From Clostridium peptidivorans (GTDB lineage Bacteria; Bacillota; Clostridia; Clostridiales; Clostridiaceae), in contig NZ_OAOD01000001.1 in assembly GCF_900205925.1 (NCBI RefSeq), forward strand, positions 62,001 through 126,000: a stretch of DNA of 64,000 bases, in the 5' to 3' direction. The notes under the pieces are model-generated. The model had not been told where the DNA came from and did not search any database. It was given only the letters and a program-made list of their open reading frames with translations. A program made the position numbers and the translations under genes. How positions within the stretch are numbered: position 1 is the first letter of the stretch; each line of letters opens with the position of its first letter. Below, in pieces: positions 9,461-16,776 of the stretch.

Positions 9461-10387
9461 TCACTTAATTTTGGAACTTATAAGCAATTCATTATATTTG
9501 TTTTTCATATCTACTAGTTCAAGTTTAGCTTCAGCTAGCGAAAGTTTTCTTTCCGCATCCATTTCGGTTATAATTCTATTTTTGACTTCTTCTACTTCCT
9601 TTACTTTAGCATCATCATAGGATTTAACTTTATTATTTAATTCAGAGATTATAGTTTTATACTTTTCATCAATAGCTGAAATCTCTGCTTTTTTCAACAT
9701 TTCTATATTATTTATCGTAGATTGAAAATTTGCATTTACAACTTCAAGAGATTTAATTTTGGTTTCATCAGCAGTTATTTGCTCTAATATTTTTTTATTC
9801 TCTAATTTTATATCAGTATTTTCCTTCTGCAAAACACTGTTTTGCATTTCCGATTCCTTGTTTTTTCTATATTGCTCTTTTACTAATATCTCATGCTCTT
9901 TAATTTCAACACTTTTCTTCTCAAGTAATTCATTTAACTCAGCTATTTTAGAGTCTAAACCACTTTTTACATCATTAAATATCTGATTTGTATGTTCCAG
10001 TTCTAAGTTTCTTTTTTTAATCTCTTCAATTTTCTTTGAAAGTGTGTCCAATTCAAGCTTTAAATTCTTTTCCGTTTGCTCTGAATTTGTTTTAAATGCC
10101 ATTACTGTATTTTGCGCCTTTTCAGTAATGCTTTTAATATGAGATAACACATTATTTAAATCTGTAGATATTAAACTTAACTCACTTTCATAACTTATAG
10201 CTTCTTCTTTCTTCCCCTTTTCCTCACCACTGATGAAATTCCAAAACATATATTCAAACATCTCGGTTTGGCTTATTTTTTTATCAGCAGCCATCTTTTT
10301 AAACTCATTTTCTACATAATCTGCAGGTCTAATTGCTCCAAGACCAGCTTTTTGCTTCTTCGGTTCATTATTTTCTTCTTTTTTCAT
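9461..10387 (-). CDS. Coiled-coil protein with short N-terminal DNA-binding-like domain
   Basis: A 308-residue protein of unrecognised family. Residues 15-55 (RPADYVENEFKKMAADK, then ISQTEMFEYMFWNFI) resemble the ribbon-helix-helix or small helical N-terminus of plasmid-encoded proteins. Residues about 75-305 are almost continuous heptad-like coiled coil rich in Glu, Lys, Asn and Leu, with no glycine-proline breaks. This architecture recalls KfrA-like plasmid stability proteins, or accessory proteins of plasmid replication, but that is analogy only. A GGGGTG ribosome binding site precedes the ATG. Its upstream region holds a 29-bp palindrome and several AGTATACT-like motifs, possible binding sites. 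No membrane segment or signal peptide is seen. Confidence 0.7.
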   Translation of the reverse strand: MKKEENNEPKKQKAGLGAIRPADYVENEFKKMAADKKISQTEMFEYMFWNFISGEEKGKKEEAISYESELSLISTDLNNVLSHIKSITEKAQNTVMAFKTNSEQTEKNLKLELDTLSKKIEEIKKRNLELEHTNQIFNDVKSGLDSKIAELNELLEKKSVEIKEHEILVKEQYRKNKESEMQNSVLQKENTDIKLENKKILEQITADETKIKSLEVVNANFQSTINNIEMLKKAEISAIDEKYKTIISELNNKVKSYDDAKVKEVEEVKNRIITEMDAERKLSLAEAKLELVDMKNKYNELLISSKIK

Positions 10388-10508
10388 ATGTATATCACCC
10401 CTATAATAATATCATCTATATTATACCAATCATTTTTGCAATAGTATATAAATTTTCATATTAGCAATCTATATTTGCACAATATACTTAGTATACTATA
10501 TGATATAC

Positions 10509-10537
10509 AGCATACTAATAATGCATTATAGTATGCT
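10509..10537. repeat. Right copy of the palindromic element (29 bp, near perfect)
   Basis: The arms AGCATACTA and TAGTATGCT flank TAATGCATTA with one unpaired A, giving a nearly perfect 29-bp palindrome. A degenerate copy sits at 8347-8374. The surrounding 10440-10510 region also has repeated AGTATAC motifs. It lies upstream of the coiled-coil gene and is a candidate operator or centromere-like site. Confidence 0.6.
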
Positions 10538-10610
10538 ATGTGTGAAAATAATAATATTACAGAAATATTCAAAGAGTTATAAGTGCTGTTTAAATATTAT
10601 AGTTACACAT

Positions 10611-10639
10611 AAAAAAAGAGCTCGGCATTGCCTAGCTCC
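10611..10639 (-). terminator. Terminator after the 34-residue small gene
   Basis: On the minus strand a GAGCT-type stem (paired GGAGCTAGGCA and TGCCGAGCTC, with one mismatch) is followed by a run of seven T. It lies 16 bases after the small gene and supports its reality. Confidence 0.85.
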
Positions 10640-10655
10640 TTCAATAATCCTAATA

Positions 10656-10760
10656 TTAATCTTTTTTATGTGTTTTTTTACTATGCTTAGTTCCAGCGTT
10701 GTTTTCTTTCTTTTCCTTTTGTTGTTGGCTTGCAACAGAAGAATCGTGTTTTTCACCCAT
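10656..10760 (-). CDS. Small basic hydrophilic protein (34 residues)
   Basis: The ATG at 10760 follows a GGAGG site by about 10 bases, and a strong terminator stands right after the stop, so this is a complete mini-transcription unit. The peptide is Lys-, Gln- and Asn-rich (MGEKHDSSVASQQQKEKKEN at the start, HSKKTHKKD at the end), without hydrophobic segments. It resembles small disordered or spore-type peptides of clostridia but I recognise no family. The rest of the 10388-10913 interval holds only the palindrome and promoter-like AT sequence. Confidence 0.62.
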   Translation of the reverse strand: MGEKHDSSVASQQQKEKKENNAGTKHSKKTHKKD

Positions 10761-10913
10761 AGTATTTATTCCTCCTTGTATATATAAGTTTATTATGAGT
10801 ATTACTCTACTATTTTGTTCAATATACATATAATAATACTATGAAATTAATTGCAAGAATAAAAATACCCCTTCAAAAAGAAGGAGCACTTTTAGTATGT
10901 TATGACTTCGAAA

Positions 10914-11552
10914 TTACTTAATAGATTTAATCCTATCTAAATCAGAACTACAAAGTATTTCAAGATTAGAAAATATTTTTTCTGCTGACCAATTCCACCA
11001 TTTTAGATCTAATAGATATTGGATTAAATTATCATCAAAACGTTTTTTTATAATTTTAATAGGATTCCCACCGGCAATATGATATGGCGGAACATTTTTT
11101 GTAACTACTGAGTTTGCCGCAATAATTGCACCATCACCTATGTGAACTCCAGGCATAACAGTAACATTTTGCCCAATCCAAACATCATTACCAACAACAG
11201 TATCACCTTTAAATGGCAAATCTTTAATGGATGGCATTGCCTTTTCCCAACCGCCGCCCATGATATTGAAAGGATAAGTTGTCACAGAATTCATTCGGTG
11301 GTTTGCACCATTCATAATAAATTCTATTTCTTTTGCAATTGCGCAAAACTTGCCGATAATAAGTTTATCACCAATAAAATCATAGTGATGAGTAACATGT
11401 TTTTCAAAGTCTTCAGCGCCATTGACATCATCGTAGTAAGTATAGTCTCCAACTTTAATATTGGGATTTTTTATAACATTCTTAATATAGCAAATTTGTT
11501 TTATGTTTTCATTTGGATAAATACTATCTGGATTTGGTCCCATTTTATTCAT
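10914..11552 (-). CDS. Vat/CatB-type xenobiotic O-acetyltransferase
   Basis: A left-handed beta-helix acetyltransferase of the xenobiotic family, whose members acetylate streptogramin A or chloramphenicol using acetyl-CoA. The catalytic histidine lies in GANHRMN (about residue 84), and hexapeptide repeats follow in TVVGNDVWIGQNVTVMPGVH and IGDGAIIAANSVVTKNV. The AGGNP segment and the C-terminal WWNW helix are typical. At 212 residues it matches Vat proteins. It starts 21 bases after exoA in the same direction, so they are probably co-transcribed. Actual drug resistance cannot be concluded from sequence. A decayed second copy lies at about 25.2 kb. Confidence 0.87.
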   Translation of the reverse strand: MNKMGPNPDSIYPNENIKQICYIKNVIKNPNIKVGDYTYYDDVNGAEDFEKHVTHHYDFIGDKLIIGKFCAIAKEIEFIMNGANHRMNSVTTYPFNIMGGGWEKAMPSIKDLPFKGDTVVGNDVWIGQNVTVMPGVHIGDGAIIAANSVVTKNVPPYHIAGGNPIKIIKKRFDDNLIQYLLDLKWWNWSAEKIFSNLEILCSSDLDRIKSIK

Positions 11553-11573
11553 AAATTACACCTCATCAGTTTA

Positions 11574-12329
11574 TTAAATCTCTATCTCACATTCAACTGG
11601 GCAATGATCCGAGCCCATTACATCACTATGTATGGATGCAGATACAAGTTTTTCATCTAGTCTATTAGAAGTGCAGAAATAATCAATACGCCAACCGGCA
11701 TTCTTTTCTCTAGCTTTAAATCTATAAGACCACCAAGAATAAGCCCCTTCCTTATCTGGATAAAAATATCTAAATGTGTCTGTAAAACCCGCTTCTAAAA
11801 GTTTACTAAACTTTGATCTTTCCTCATCTGTAAAACCAGCATTATTACGATTTGTTTTTGGATTCTTCAAATCAATTTCTTTATGTGCAACATTCAGATC
11901 TCCACACACTATAACAGGTTTATTCTTGTCTAAACCTAATAAATGCTCTCTAAAATCCTCTTCCCATTTCATGCGATATTCTAGTCTTGCTAATTCACTT
12001 TGAGAATTTGGAGTGTATACTGTAACAATATAGAATTTATCATACTCAAGTGTAATTACACGCCCTTCCTTATCATGCTCTTCAATTCCTATTCCATAAG
12101 ATACAGATAGCGGAGTATGCTTCGTAAAAATTGCCGTGCCAGAATATCCTTTCTTCTCAGCATAATTCCAATACTGCTCATATCCATCAAATGAAATATC
12201 AATCTGCCCTTCTTGTAATTTAGTTTCCTGAATACAAAAGAAATCCGCATCTACCTTCTTAAAAAAATCTTCAAATCCCTTCTGTACGCAAGCACGCAAT
12301 CCATTCACATTCCATGATATAAATTTCAT
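11574..12329 (-). CDS. exoA: Exodeoxyribonuclease III / AP endonuclease
   Basis: An ExoIII-family base-excision repair nuclease that cleaves DNA at abasic sites. Active-site motifs are SWNVNG (residues 5-10), QETK with E35, the GDLNVAH Asp/Asn site near residue 145, and the C-terminal SDHCPV His near 244. At 251 residues it is complete, with a GGAGG site before ATG. A perfect LexA-like box lies about 95 bases upstream, suggesting SOS induction. The vat-type gene follows in the same direction. Confidence 0.95.
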   Translation of the reverse strand: MKFISWNVNGLRACVQKGFEDFFKKVDADFFCIQETKLQEGQIDISFDGYEQYWNYAEKKGYSGTAIFTKHTPLSVSYGIGIEEHDKEGRVITLEYDKFYIVTVYTPNSQSELARLEYRMKWEEDFREHLLGLDKNKPVIVCGDLNVAHKEIDLKNPKTNRNNAGFTDEERSKFSKLLEAGFTDTFRYFYPDKEGAYSWWSYRFKAREKNAGWRIDYFCTSNRLDEKLVSASIHSDVMGSDHCPVECEIEI

Positions 12330-12422
12330 TTTTTATCCTCCGTTCACTTAATATCTATTTTACTACTATCATACAAGATTTTTATACAAATTCAAATGAC
12401 TTCGCTGTTATTTTTATAAAAA

Positions 12423-12434
12423 GAACCTTTGTTC
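12423..12434 (-). promoter_or_regulatory. Candidate LexA box upstream of exoA
   Basis: GAACCTTTGTTC satisfies GAAC-N4-GTTC, 94 bases upstream of the exoA ATG. A possible promoter, TTGAAT with TATGAT at 16-base spacing, lies between box and gene, which would place the box upstream of the -35. The match is exact but its position is not proof of repression. Confidence 0.5.
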
Positions 12435-12632
12435 ATTCCCCTAGTTTTGTATATACTATTCTTGCAAGCATTTCATAAGCTTCATCAAATAGATTATACC
12501 ATTTAATACCACAATATCAAACCAAAGGTAAAATTAAAATATCAAATGTGATGTTGAAGCTCTGGTATGCCTATTATCCTATTAGAAACAACAAAAGGAG
12601 AGGATTTAAATGAATAACAAAATTATATTTTA
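12435..12632. other. Intergenic stretch with a truncated 13-codon frame
   Basis: No gene of useful length is present. An excellent ribosome binding site (AAAGGAGAGG) and ATG at 12610 on the plus strand open a frame of only 13 codons (MNNKIIFYKKVTSN), which runs into the terminator repeat at 12633-12686. It looks like the 5' end of a lost gene, or chance. Confidence 0.35.
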
Positions 12633-12669
12633 TAAAAAAGTTACCTCAAACTGATCTGTCTGAGGTAAC
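12633..12669 (-). terminator. Terminator of the pirin gene, part of a dispersed repeat
   Basis: Stem GTTACCTCA (12640-12648) with TGAGGTAAC (12661-12669); read on the minus strand it is followed by CTTTTTTATA. It lies downstream of the pirin gene. The same hairpin and its flank recur in altered form at 24189-24235. Confidence 0.8.
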
Positions 12670-12686
12670 ATAAAACATACTTCAAT
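12667..12686. repeat. Dispersed 20-bp repeat, copy A
   Basis: AACATAAAACATACTTCAAT is identical at 24216-24235. Both copies follow a CCTCAAACT or CCCCAAACT hairpin arm. This suggests a repeat family or the end of a mobile element shared between the two sites. Confidence 0.7.
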
Positions 12687-12702
12687 ATATAACTGATAGA
12701 AA

Positions 12703-13398
12703 TTACTTTTTCATCTCTATAATTATAAAATGTGAAAGAGTTTCCGCCTTTATCTTTATACTTTCTTCAATAATTTCCATGGCATCTCTTTGATTTAAAG
12801 TAATTCCATTAATATTTGATTTTCCTTCTATTTGAACTAAATAAGCCTGTCTACCTTCTTTTACTAAATAGTCTATCTCATTATTTTCTTCTAATTCTAA
12901 TGCAGATAAATTGACGTCTTGATTTACCTTAATAGTTGCCTTGCCCTGCTTACTTGATACCATATGCAGCCATGCATTCTGTCTATCATTCCAATTAAAT
13001 CTATAATCTCCGTAGTTTGGTTTATAGCCGTTATTATCAGGTAATATCCATATCTGCAAAAATCTTAACTCATCTCTACCTAGGTTATGTTCACTATGAT
13101 AAACCCCTGTTCCTGCACTCATGTATTGAACATGACCACGGGTTATAGTGTTTTTATTTCCCATGCTATCTCCATGAGTAAGCTCTCCATTAACTACATA
13201 GGATATAATCTCCATATCTCTATGTGGGTGAGTATCGAATCCAGTACCAGCTTCAACTAAATCATCATTTATTACTCTTAGAACTCCGAAGTTCATATTG
13301 TTCGTATTGTAATACTCCGCAAATGAAAAGTGGAATTTACTTCTTAACCACCCAAGATCACTGGAACCCATATTTTTACTTTCAATTTTTTTTAGCAT
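12703..13398 (-). CDS. Pirin family protein (cupin)
   Basis: Pirins are bicupin proteins binding an iron-type metal; some have quercetinase activity, many have no known role. The metal ligands are visible as H57 and H59 (THPHRDME) and H101 and E103 (YHSEHN), with the conserved GDSMGN and SAGTGVYHSE stretches. The second cupin half is degenerate as usual. An in-frame GTG at 13410 overlaps the ribosome binding site GAGGGAG, so ATG at 13398 is preferred, giving 231 residues. It is a single-gene unit with a terminator after it. Confidence 0.9.
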   Translation of the reverse strand: MLKKIESKNMGSSDLGWLRSKFHFSFAEYYNTNNMNFGVLRVINDDLVEAGTGFDTHPHRDMEIISYVVNGELTHGDSMGNKNTITRGHVQYMSAGTGVYHSEHNLGRDELRFLQIWILPDNNGYKPNYGDYRFNWNDRQNAWLHMVSSKQGKATIKVNQDVNLSALELEENNEIDYLVKEGRQAYLVQIEGKSNINGITLNQRDAMEIIEESIKIKAETLSHFIIIEMKK

Positions 13399-13539
13399 TA
13401 TTAAACCCACTCCCTCTATATTCTTTAAATGTTAGTGATTTCTCAATAACTTCTAAACCATAACCACCAAAAACATTAATTTATCTGACATAAATTAGTT
13501 TCCTCATTTATTGCTTTACTATGCAAGCACTACGAATTA

Positions 13540-13953
13540 TTATTTTGCTAATAATTGAGCAACTAATGCTTTATTGCTTTCTACACATTTACCACAACCA
13601 GTACCTACTTTAGTAACGGCTTGCACCTCTTCAAAAGATTTAGCGCCATTTTTGATTGCATTATTTAAATCTTGTACAGTAACTTTAAAACATCCACATA
13701 CCACTTGATTTTCATCAACTTTTTTTCTTAATAATAATTCATTTGCCAATACTTTATTGCTTTCAACGCACTTACCACAACCTGTTCCTACTTTAGTAAC
13801 GGCTTGCACTTCTTCAAATGAGTTAGCACCATTTTTGATTGCATTATTTAAATCTTGTACAGTAACTTTAAAACATCCACATACTACTTTGCCATTCACT
13901 TCTTTATTTTCGCCTTTGCTTTTTATAAACTTTGAAATTATTGATTTAAACAT
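13540..13953 (-). CDS. Tandem BFD-like [2Fe-2S] domain protein
   Basis: Two nearly identical copies of a bacterioferritin-associated-ferredoxin/NifU-type [2Fe-2S] domain are fused head to tail. Each has the CGC then CGKC ligand pattern: C25, C27, C59, C62 and C86, C88, C120, C123. The period is 61 residues (183 bp), and the DNA copies are nearly identical (13571-13703 and 13754-13886), so the duplication is recent or is being homogenised. Residues 1-20 form a basic leader without a clear signal sequence. Likely role is electron transfer or iron-sulfur handling; the partner is unknown. It lies upstream of nothing recognisable and downstream of the DUF1858 gene in the same direction. Confidence 0.88.
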   Translation of the reverse strand: MFKSIISKFIKSKGENKEVNGKVVCGCFKVTVQDLNNAIKNGANSFEEVQAVTKVGTGCGKCVESNKVLANELLLRKKVDENQVVCGCFKVTVQDLNNAIKNGAKSFEEVQAVTKVGTGCGKCVESNKALVAQLLAK

Positions 13954-14033
13954 TTTTTATCTCCTCTTTTCATTTTTTTTAATCATCAAATGATCTTTTT
14001 AAGGATTTATATATTAAATAAACTTCAATCTTT

Positions 14034-14222
14034 TTAAATATTATTTAGACTTTGAAGTAAATTCTCTACATTAACTCCATGAACTACAGCAGCTTCTTCT
14101 ATACTCTCATTTTGAGATGCAGGACATCCAATGCATCCCATCCCAAGACCTATTAATATTTCTATTGCTTTAGGTCCCATATTCACTATATCCTTTATTA
14201 ATGTTTCTCCATTAACTTTCAC
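14034..14222 (-). CDS. DUF1858 domain protein
   Basis: A 62-residue protein with the DUF1858 pattern: an N-terminal strand-helix and GMGCIGCPAS, a CX2C pair typical of this family, which is often linked to hybrid-cluster or redox proteins. Its function is unknown. A GTG at 14231 lies inside the ribosome binding site, so GTG at 14222 (AAGGAG eight bases before) is the likelier start. It follows the Cys-rich gene at 14239 by 16 bases and is the last gene of the MarR-linked operon. Confidence 0.82.
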   Translation of the reverse strand: MKVNGETLIKDIVNMGPKAIEILIGLGMGCIGCPASQNESIEEAAVVHGVNVENLLQSLNNI

Positions 14223-14238
14223 AATATACACTCCTTTA

Positions 14239-14823
14239 TTAAATATAATCCTTGCTCATATCAAACCAATTCTCCCAAGGTCCAAATAATTTTTCATGAG
14301 GTTCAATACATCCCCTCCTGTAAGGAAAACTATCCTTTTTATAAAGGCCTCTTTCCTTTAGCCCTTCTAATATTCTATTCATTCTCATATCTCTTTCTTC
14401 AATGGATTGACTATATATTAGTATAACCCTGTCACTGTCTATTTCCCCCTCTAGATATCGATCTGGTTTCGCATCTTCCGGTATTGTATGACTAATTCCA
14501 GTACCTAATCTCTCCCCTTTTTCCTCATAAATCAAAGATTTATTTTTCATCATCTTTCCGCTTAAATTATGATCTTCATCTGCCTCTTCTAATAAGAATA
14601 ATAGGGTTTCATCCAAGTTCGTTAAGTTATCTTCCCAAATTTCAAACTTCCAACAATTTATACATTCCTTGTTTGGTGTTTTTTGTATTTTAAGTTTATA
14701 ATAACATTGGGAGCATTTATTACCCCAATCTTCTCCATAGCCAAAATAAGTCCAATAATCATCTTCTGAAAAAGGTACGCGCTTTATAATTTCATTAAAC
14801 CTATCTAGTTGCTTTTTTTCCAT
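14239..14823 (-). CDS. Conserved-looking hypothetical protein with CX2C pairs
   Basis: A 194-residue soluble protein, not recognised. Two CX2C pairs close together (CSQCYYKL and CINCW, about residues 34-56) suggest a zinc ribbon or redox site. The remainder is rich in acidic and aromatic residues (GPWENWFD near the end), with no membrane segment. The start is ATG at 14823 behind AAGGAG; the TTG at 14838 would lie within that site. It sits between the frameshifted small gene and the DUF1858 gene in one minus-strand run. Confidence 0.7.
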   Translation of the reverse strand: MEKKQLDRFNEIIKRVPFSEDDYWTYFGYGEDWGNKCSQCYYKLKIQKTPNKECINCWKFEIWEDNLTNLDETLLFLLEEADEDHNLSGKMMKNKSLIYEEKGERLGTGISHTIPEDAKPDRYLEGEIDSDRVILIYSQSIEERDMRMNRILEGLKERGLYKKDSFPYRRGCIEPHEKLFGPWENWFDMSKDYI

Positions 14824-14855
14824 TATTATCTCCTTCAAACAATTTAACTAATAAC

Positions 14856-15013
14856 CTATAGTTCTCTTGACATCTCATCCAAATCTTTTCTATGTATAAA
14901 TGAAATTTTATTAGATAAGGTATATCCTATAGGTAGTAATGCAATAGGGATTCCCCCTTTCTTACAATCAAGGATTTCCTATTACCACATAATTTTTCAA
15001 ATTCATTAATCAT
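14856..15013 (-). pseudogene. Small gene interrupted by a one-base frameshift
   Basis: An ATG at 15013 with a GGAGAA site opens MINEFEKLCGNRKSLIVRKG. In the run of five G at about 14954-14958 the frame ends in unrelated codons, whereas adding one G restores GIPIALLPIGYTLSNKISF through to a stop at 14856. The joined product would be 52 residues and reads as real protein. It is either a decayed gene, a slippage site or a sequencing error in the homopolymer. It is inside the MarR-linked operon. Confidence 0.5.
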
Positions 15014-15033
15014 AATATTCTCCTAATAATAAA

Positions 15034-15465
15034 CTATCCTATACGCATATATTCTTGCTTTATTAACTCTGCAAGCTCTGCTCTTTGCTTAGATACATTC
15101 ATTAAATAAAGTATTATATTTCCTGGATATGCTATTTTATCTTTTAATTGCGTGTATTCTAAAGTTCTTCTTGTTAAGGCTATAACACAATTTTCATTAT
15201 GATTTTCATTACACTCCTTGCATAACCTACATATATTAGCAATTCCCTTAGCAATCACTTTTTCATCATAATATTTAAAATCATCTTTTGGAATTAAATT
15301 TTCTCCATCATCTATAGAATAAGTTTGATTATCTTTGATATTTTTAATAACATAATCTGCGAATCCAATATTACACTTTCTAAAATTACATCTTTCAGAT
15401 GATTTGTGGCTACATTCATTACAAATTTCTTCAACATTATTTTCCAAGCTTTTTAAATAATCCAT
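15034..15465 (-). CDS. Cys-rich hypothetical protein, first gene of the MarR-linked operon
   Basis: A 143-residue protein with two cysteine clusters: C15, C18, C26 and C31 in the N-terminal part (ICNECSHKSSERC and RKCN), and CRLCKECNENHNENC in the middle. Both suggest metal binding. The C-terminal 50 residues look helical. GAGGGAT precedes the ATG. Its upstream region contains two ACTAATTAGT cores matching the MarR operator, so it is very likely controlled by the adjacent MarR protein. The family is not recognised. Confidence 0.72.
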   Translation of the reverse strand: MDYLKSLENNVEEICNECSHKSSERCNFRKCNIGFADYVIKNIKDNQTYSIDDGENLIPKDDFKYYDEKVIAKGIANICRLCKECNENHNENCVIALTRRTLEYTQLKDKIAYPGNIILYLMNVSKQRAELAELIKQEYMRIG

Positions 15466-15507
15466 CTTAATATCCCTCTTTATCTCTTATAGAATTAATC
15501 AAAACAT

Positions 15508-15534
15508 AACTAATTAGTTTATTACTAATTAGTA
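15508..15534 (-). promoter_or_regulatory. Two MarR operator sites before the Cys-rich operon
   Basis: AACTAATTAGTT (15508-15519) and TACTAATTAGTA (15523-15534) are 12-bp palindromes sharing the ACTAATTAGT core with the palindrome at 16021-16040. They lie 43-69 bases upstream of the ATG of the Cys-rich gene. Confidence 0.75.
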
Positions 15535-15564
15535 TTAAGTAGTTAAAAGCTAAGGTGTATACAT

Positions 15565-16011
15565 TTATACACCTGATAATTTCTTTAATAAACTTATTAA
15601 ATTTTTCTTTTCCTCTGATGTTAAGACTCTAAAGATTTCGTTTATATTTTGTAAATGTTTAGGGAAAATTTCACTTATAAGGTTTCTTCCTTCTTCAGTA
15701 ATACTTATCAAATTAACTCGTCTATCCTTTGGGTCAATGCATCTTTTAACCAGATTTTCTTTAACTAAATTATCTATAACAACAGTCATGTTCCCACCGG
15801 TAGAAAGAATTTTATCTATTATTTCACAGACTCTTAAATCTCCTTTATGATATAATATCTCAAGTACCGCAAACTGAGTAACTGTTAAACCTCCTTCTTT
15901 AATGGTTTTGTATTCTCTTTTGTGAACATTTTGAGCACATCTACTTAATGCTATTAATGCTTTTAAATTTAAATCTTCCAATTCTCCATAAGTATTTTTT
16001 TCTTTATTCAT
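15565..16011 (-). CDS. MarR family transcriptional regulator
   Basis: A 148-residue winged-helix repressor of the MarR family. The recognition region is around residues 45-90 (LTVTQFAVLEILYHKGDLRV, then STGGNMTVVIDNLVKENLVK) and the wing is KDRRVNLISITEEG. The flanking helices form the dimer. It resembles MarR proteins that respond to oxidants or phenolics; no conserved sensing Cys is obvious apart from those at about 26, 62 and 93. The DNA carries its probable operator in three places. No Shine-Dalgarno site precedes the ATG, and the -10 element ends about seven bases before it, so the message may be leaderless. Confidence 0.88.
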   Translation of the reverse strand: MNKEKNTYGELEDLNLKALIALSRCAQNVHKREYKTIKEGGLTVTQFAVLEILYHKGDLRVCEIIDKILSTGGNMTVVIDNLVKENLVKRCIDPKDRRVNLISITEEGRNLISEIFPKHLQNINEIFRVLTSEEKKNLISLLKKLSGV

Positions 16012-16017
16012 ATTTAT

Positions 16018-16046
16018 AATATATTACTAATTAGTAATATCGTCAA
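16018..16046 (-). promoter_or_regulatory. marR promoter with operator in the spacer
   Basis: On the minus strand TTGACG (16041-16046) and TATATT (16018-16023) are 17 bases apart, and the perfect 20-bp palindrome ATATTACTAATTAGTAATAT (16021-16040) fills the spacer. Repressor bound here would block polymerase, so autorepression is expected. Confidence 0.8.
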
Positions 16047-16126
16047 GCTTTTTTTTATTATATTGTTAAGTATTTCAAATCAAATAATCAATTTTACAAA
16101 ATCATATGTTTATTCTTTATCACCAC

Positions 16127-16627
16127 CTAATAAATCTTTAATCTCTTAAGAAAATTAAAAATGAACCTCAAAAAATAATAAAATAAAATATTATAAATCA
16201 TTGAAAATAAAAATATTATTGCTATCTGAATCATCATTGCACCTGGAATCTTAGTTCCAAAAACAGGGATTCCTATACCGTAATTCATTATGCTTAACGT
16301 AATTGTTAGCATAAGAGAACTTAAAAGCCAAATGATATATTTCTTTTTTGTGTAATAGCTGCATATTCCAAGTGAAATCCCAACAATTCCGTTAGTACAT
16401 AAGAAAAACAGTCCTTCATGTATACTTAAAAACATAGTAAGCATAGCGGCTACAAAGTATGATAAAACACCTGCTCTAGGTTTTATCCTTGAAACAATAT
16501 AAATAGGCAGTGCACTAAATATAGTCAAAAATACAAATGCTTCAGAAAACATAGTAGGCATTAATTGGAATAAAGCAGCTATGACTGCGAATAGCCCTCC
16601 AATTGCAATAGTCTTGGTATTTATCAT
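16127..16627 (-). CDS. Integral membrane protein, ECF-transporter-S-like
   Basis: A 166-residue very hydrophobic protein with about five to six membrane segments (for example IAIGGLFAVIAALFQLMP at the start, and AMMIQIAIIFLFSMIYNIL near the end) and a short basic C-terminus, NFLKRLKIY. The size and layout recall the substrate-binding S components of ECF vitamin transporters or DUF2232-type proteins, but no diagnostic motif was recognised. GGAGGG precedes the ATG. It is separated from marR by 115 bases and may be independent. Confidence 0.7.
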   Translation of the reverse strand: MINTKTIAIGGLFAVIAALFQLMPTMFSEAFVFLTIFSALPIYIVSRIKPRAGVLSYFVAAMLTMFLSIHEGLFFLCTNGIVGISLGICSYYTKKKYIIWLLSSLMLTITLSIMNYGIGIPVFGTKIPGAMMIQIAIIFLFSMIYNILFYYFLRFIFNFLKRLKIY

Positions 16628-16776
16628 TACATCCCTCCAATAATTTAATTGTTAATATACAGATAATGCAATATATATTATATGGCTTTAAATTATTTTA
16701 TGTTACAAACTTCATTTGTATTTCTTAGTTTACAACCAATCAATAACGCGATTCAAAAATATAATATTATATAAAT

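Noticed and set aside
10500-10787. Plus-strand frame of 95 codons
   Set aside because: It lies opposite the 34-residue gene, its terminator and the palindrome, has no ribosome binding site and has a non-coding composition.
12610-12651. 13-codon frame with a very good ribosome binding site as an attenuation leader peptide
   Set aside because: No downstream gene on the plus strand, so an attenuator makes no sense.
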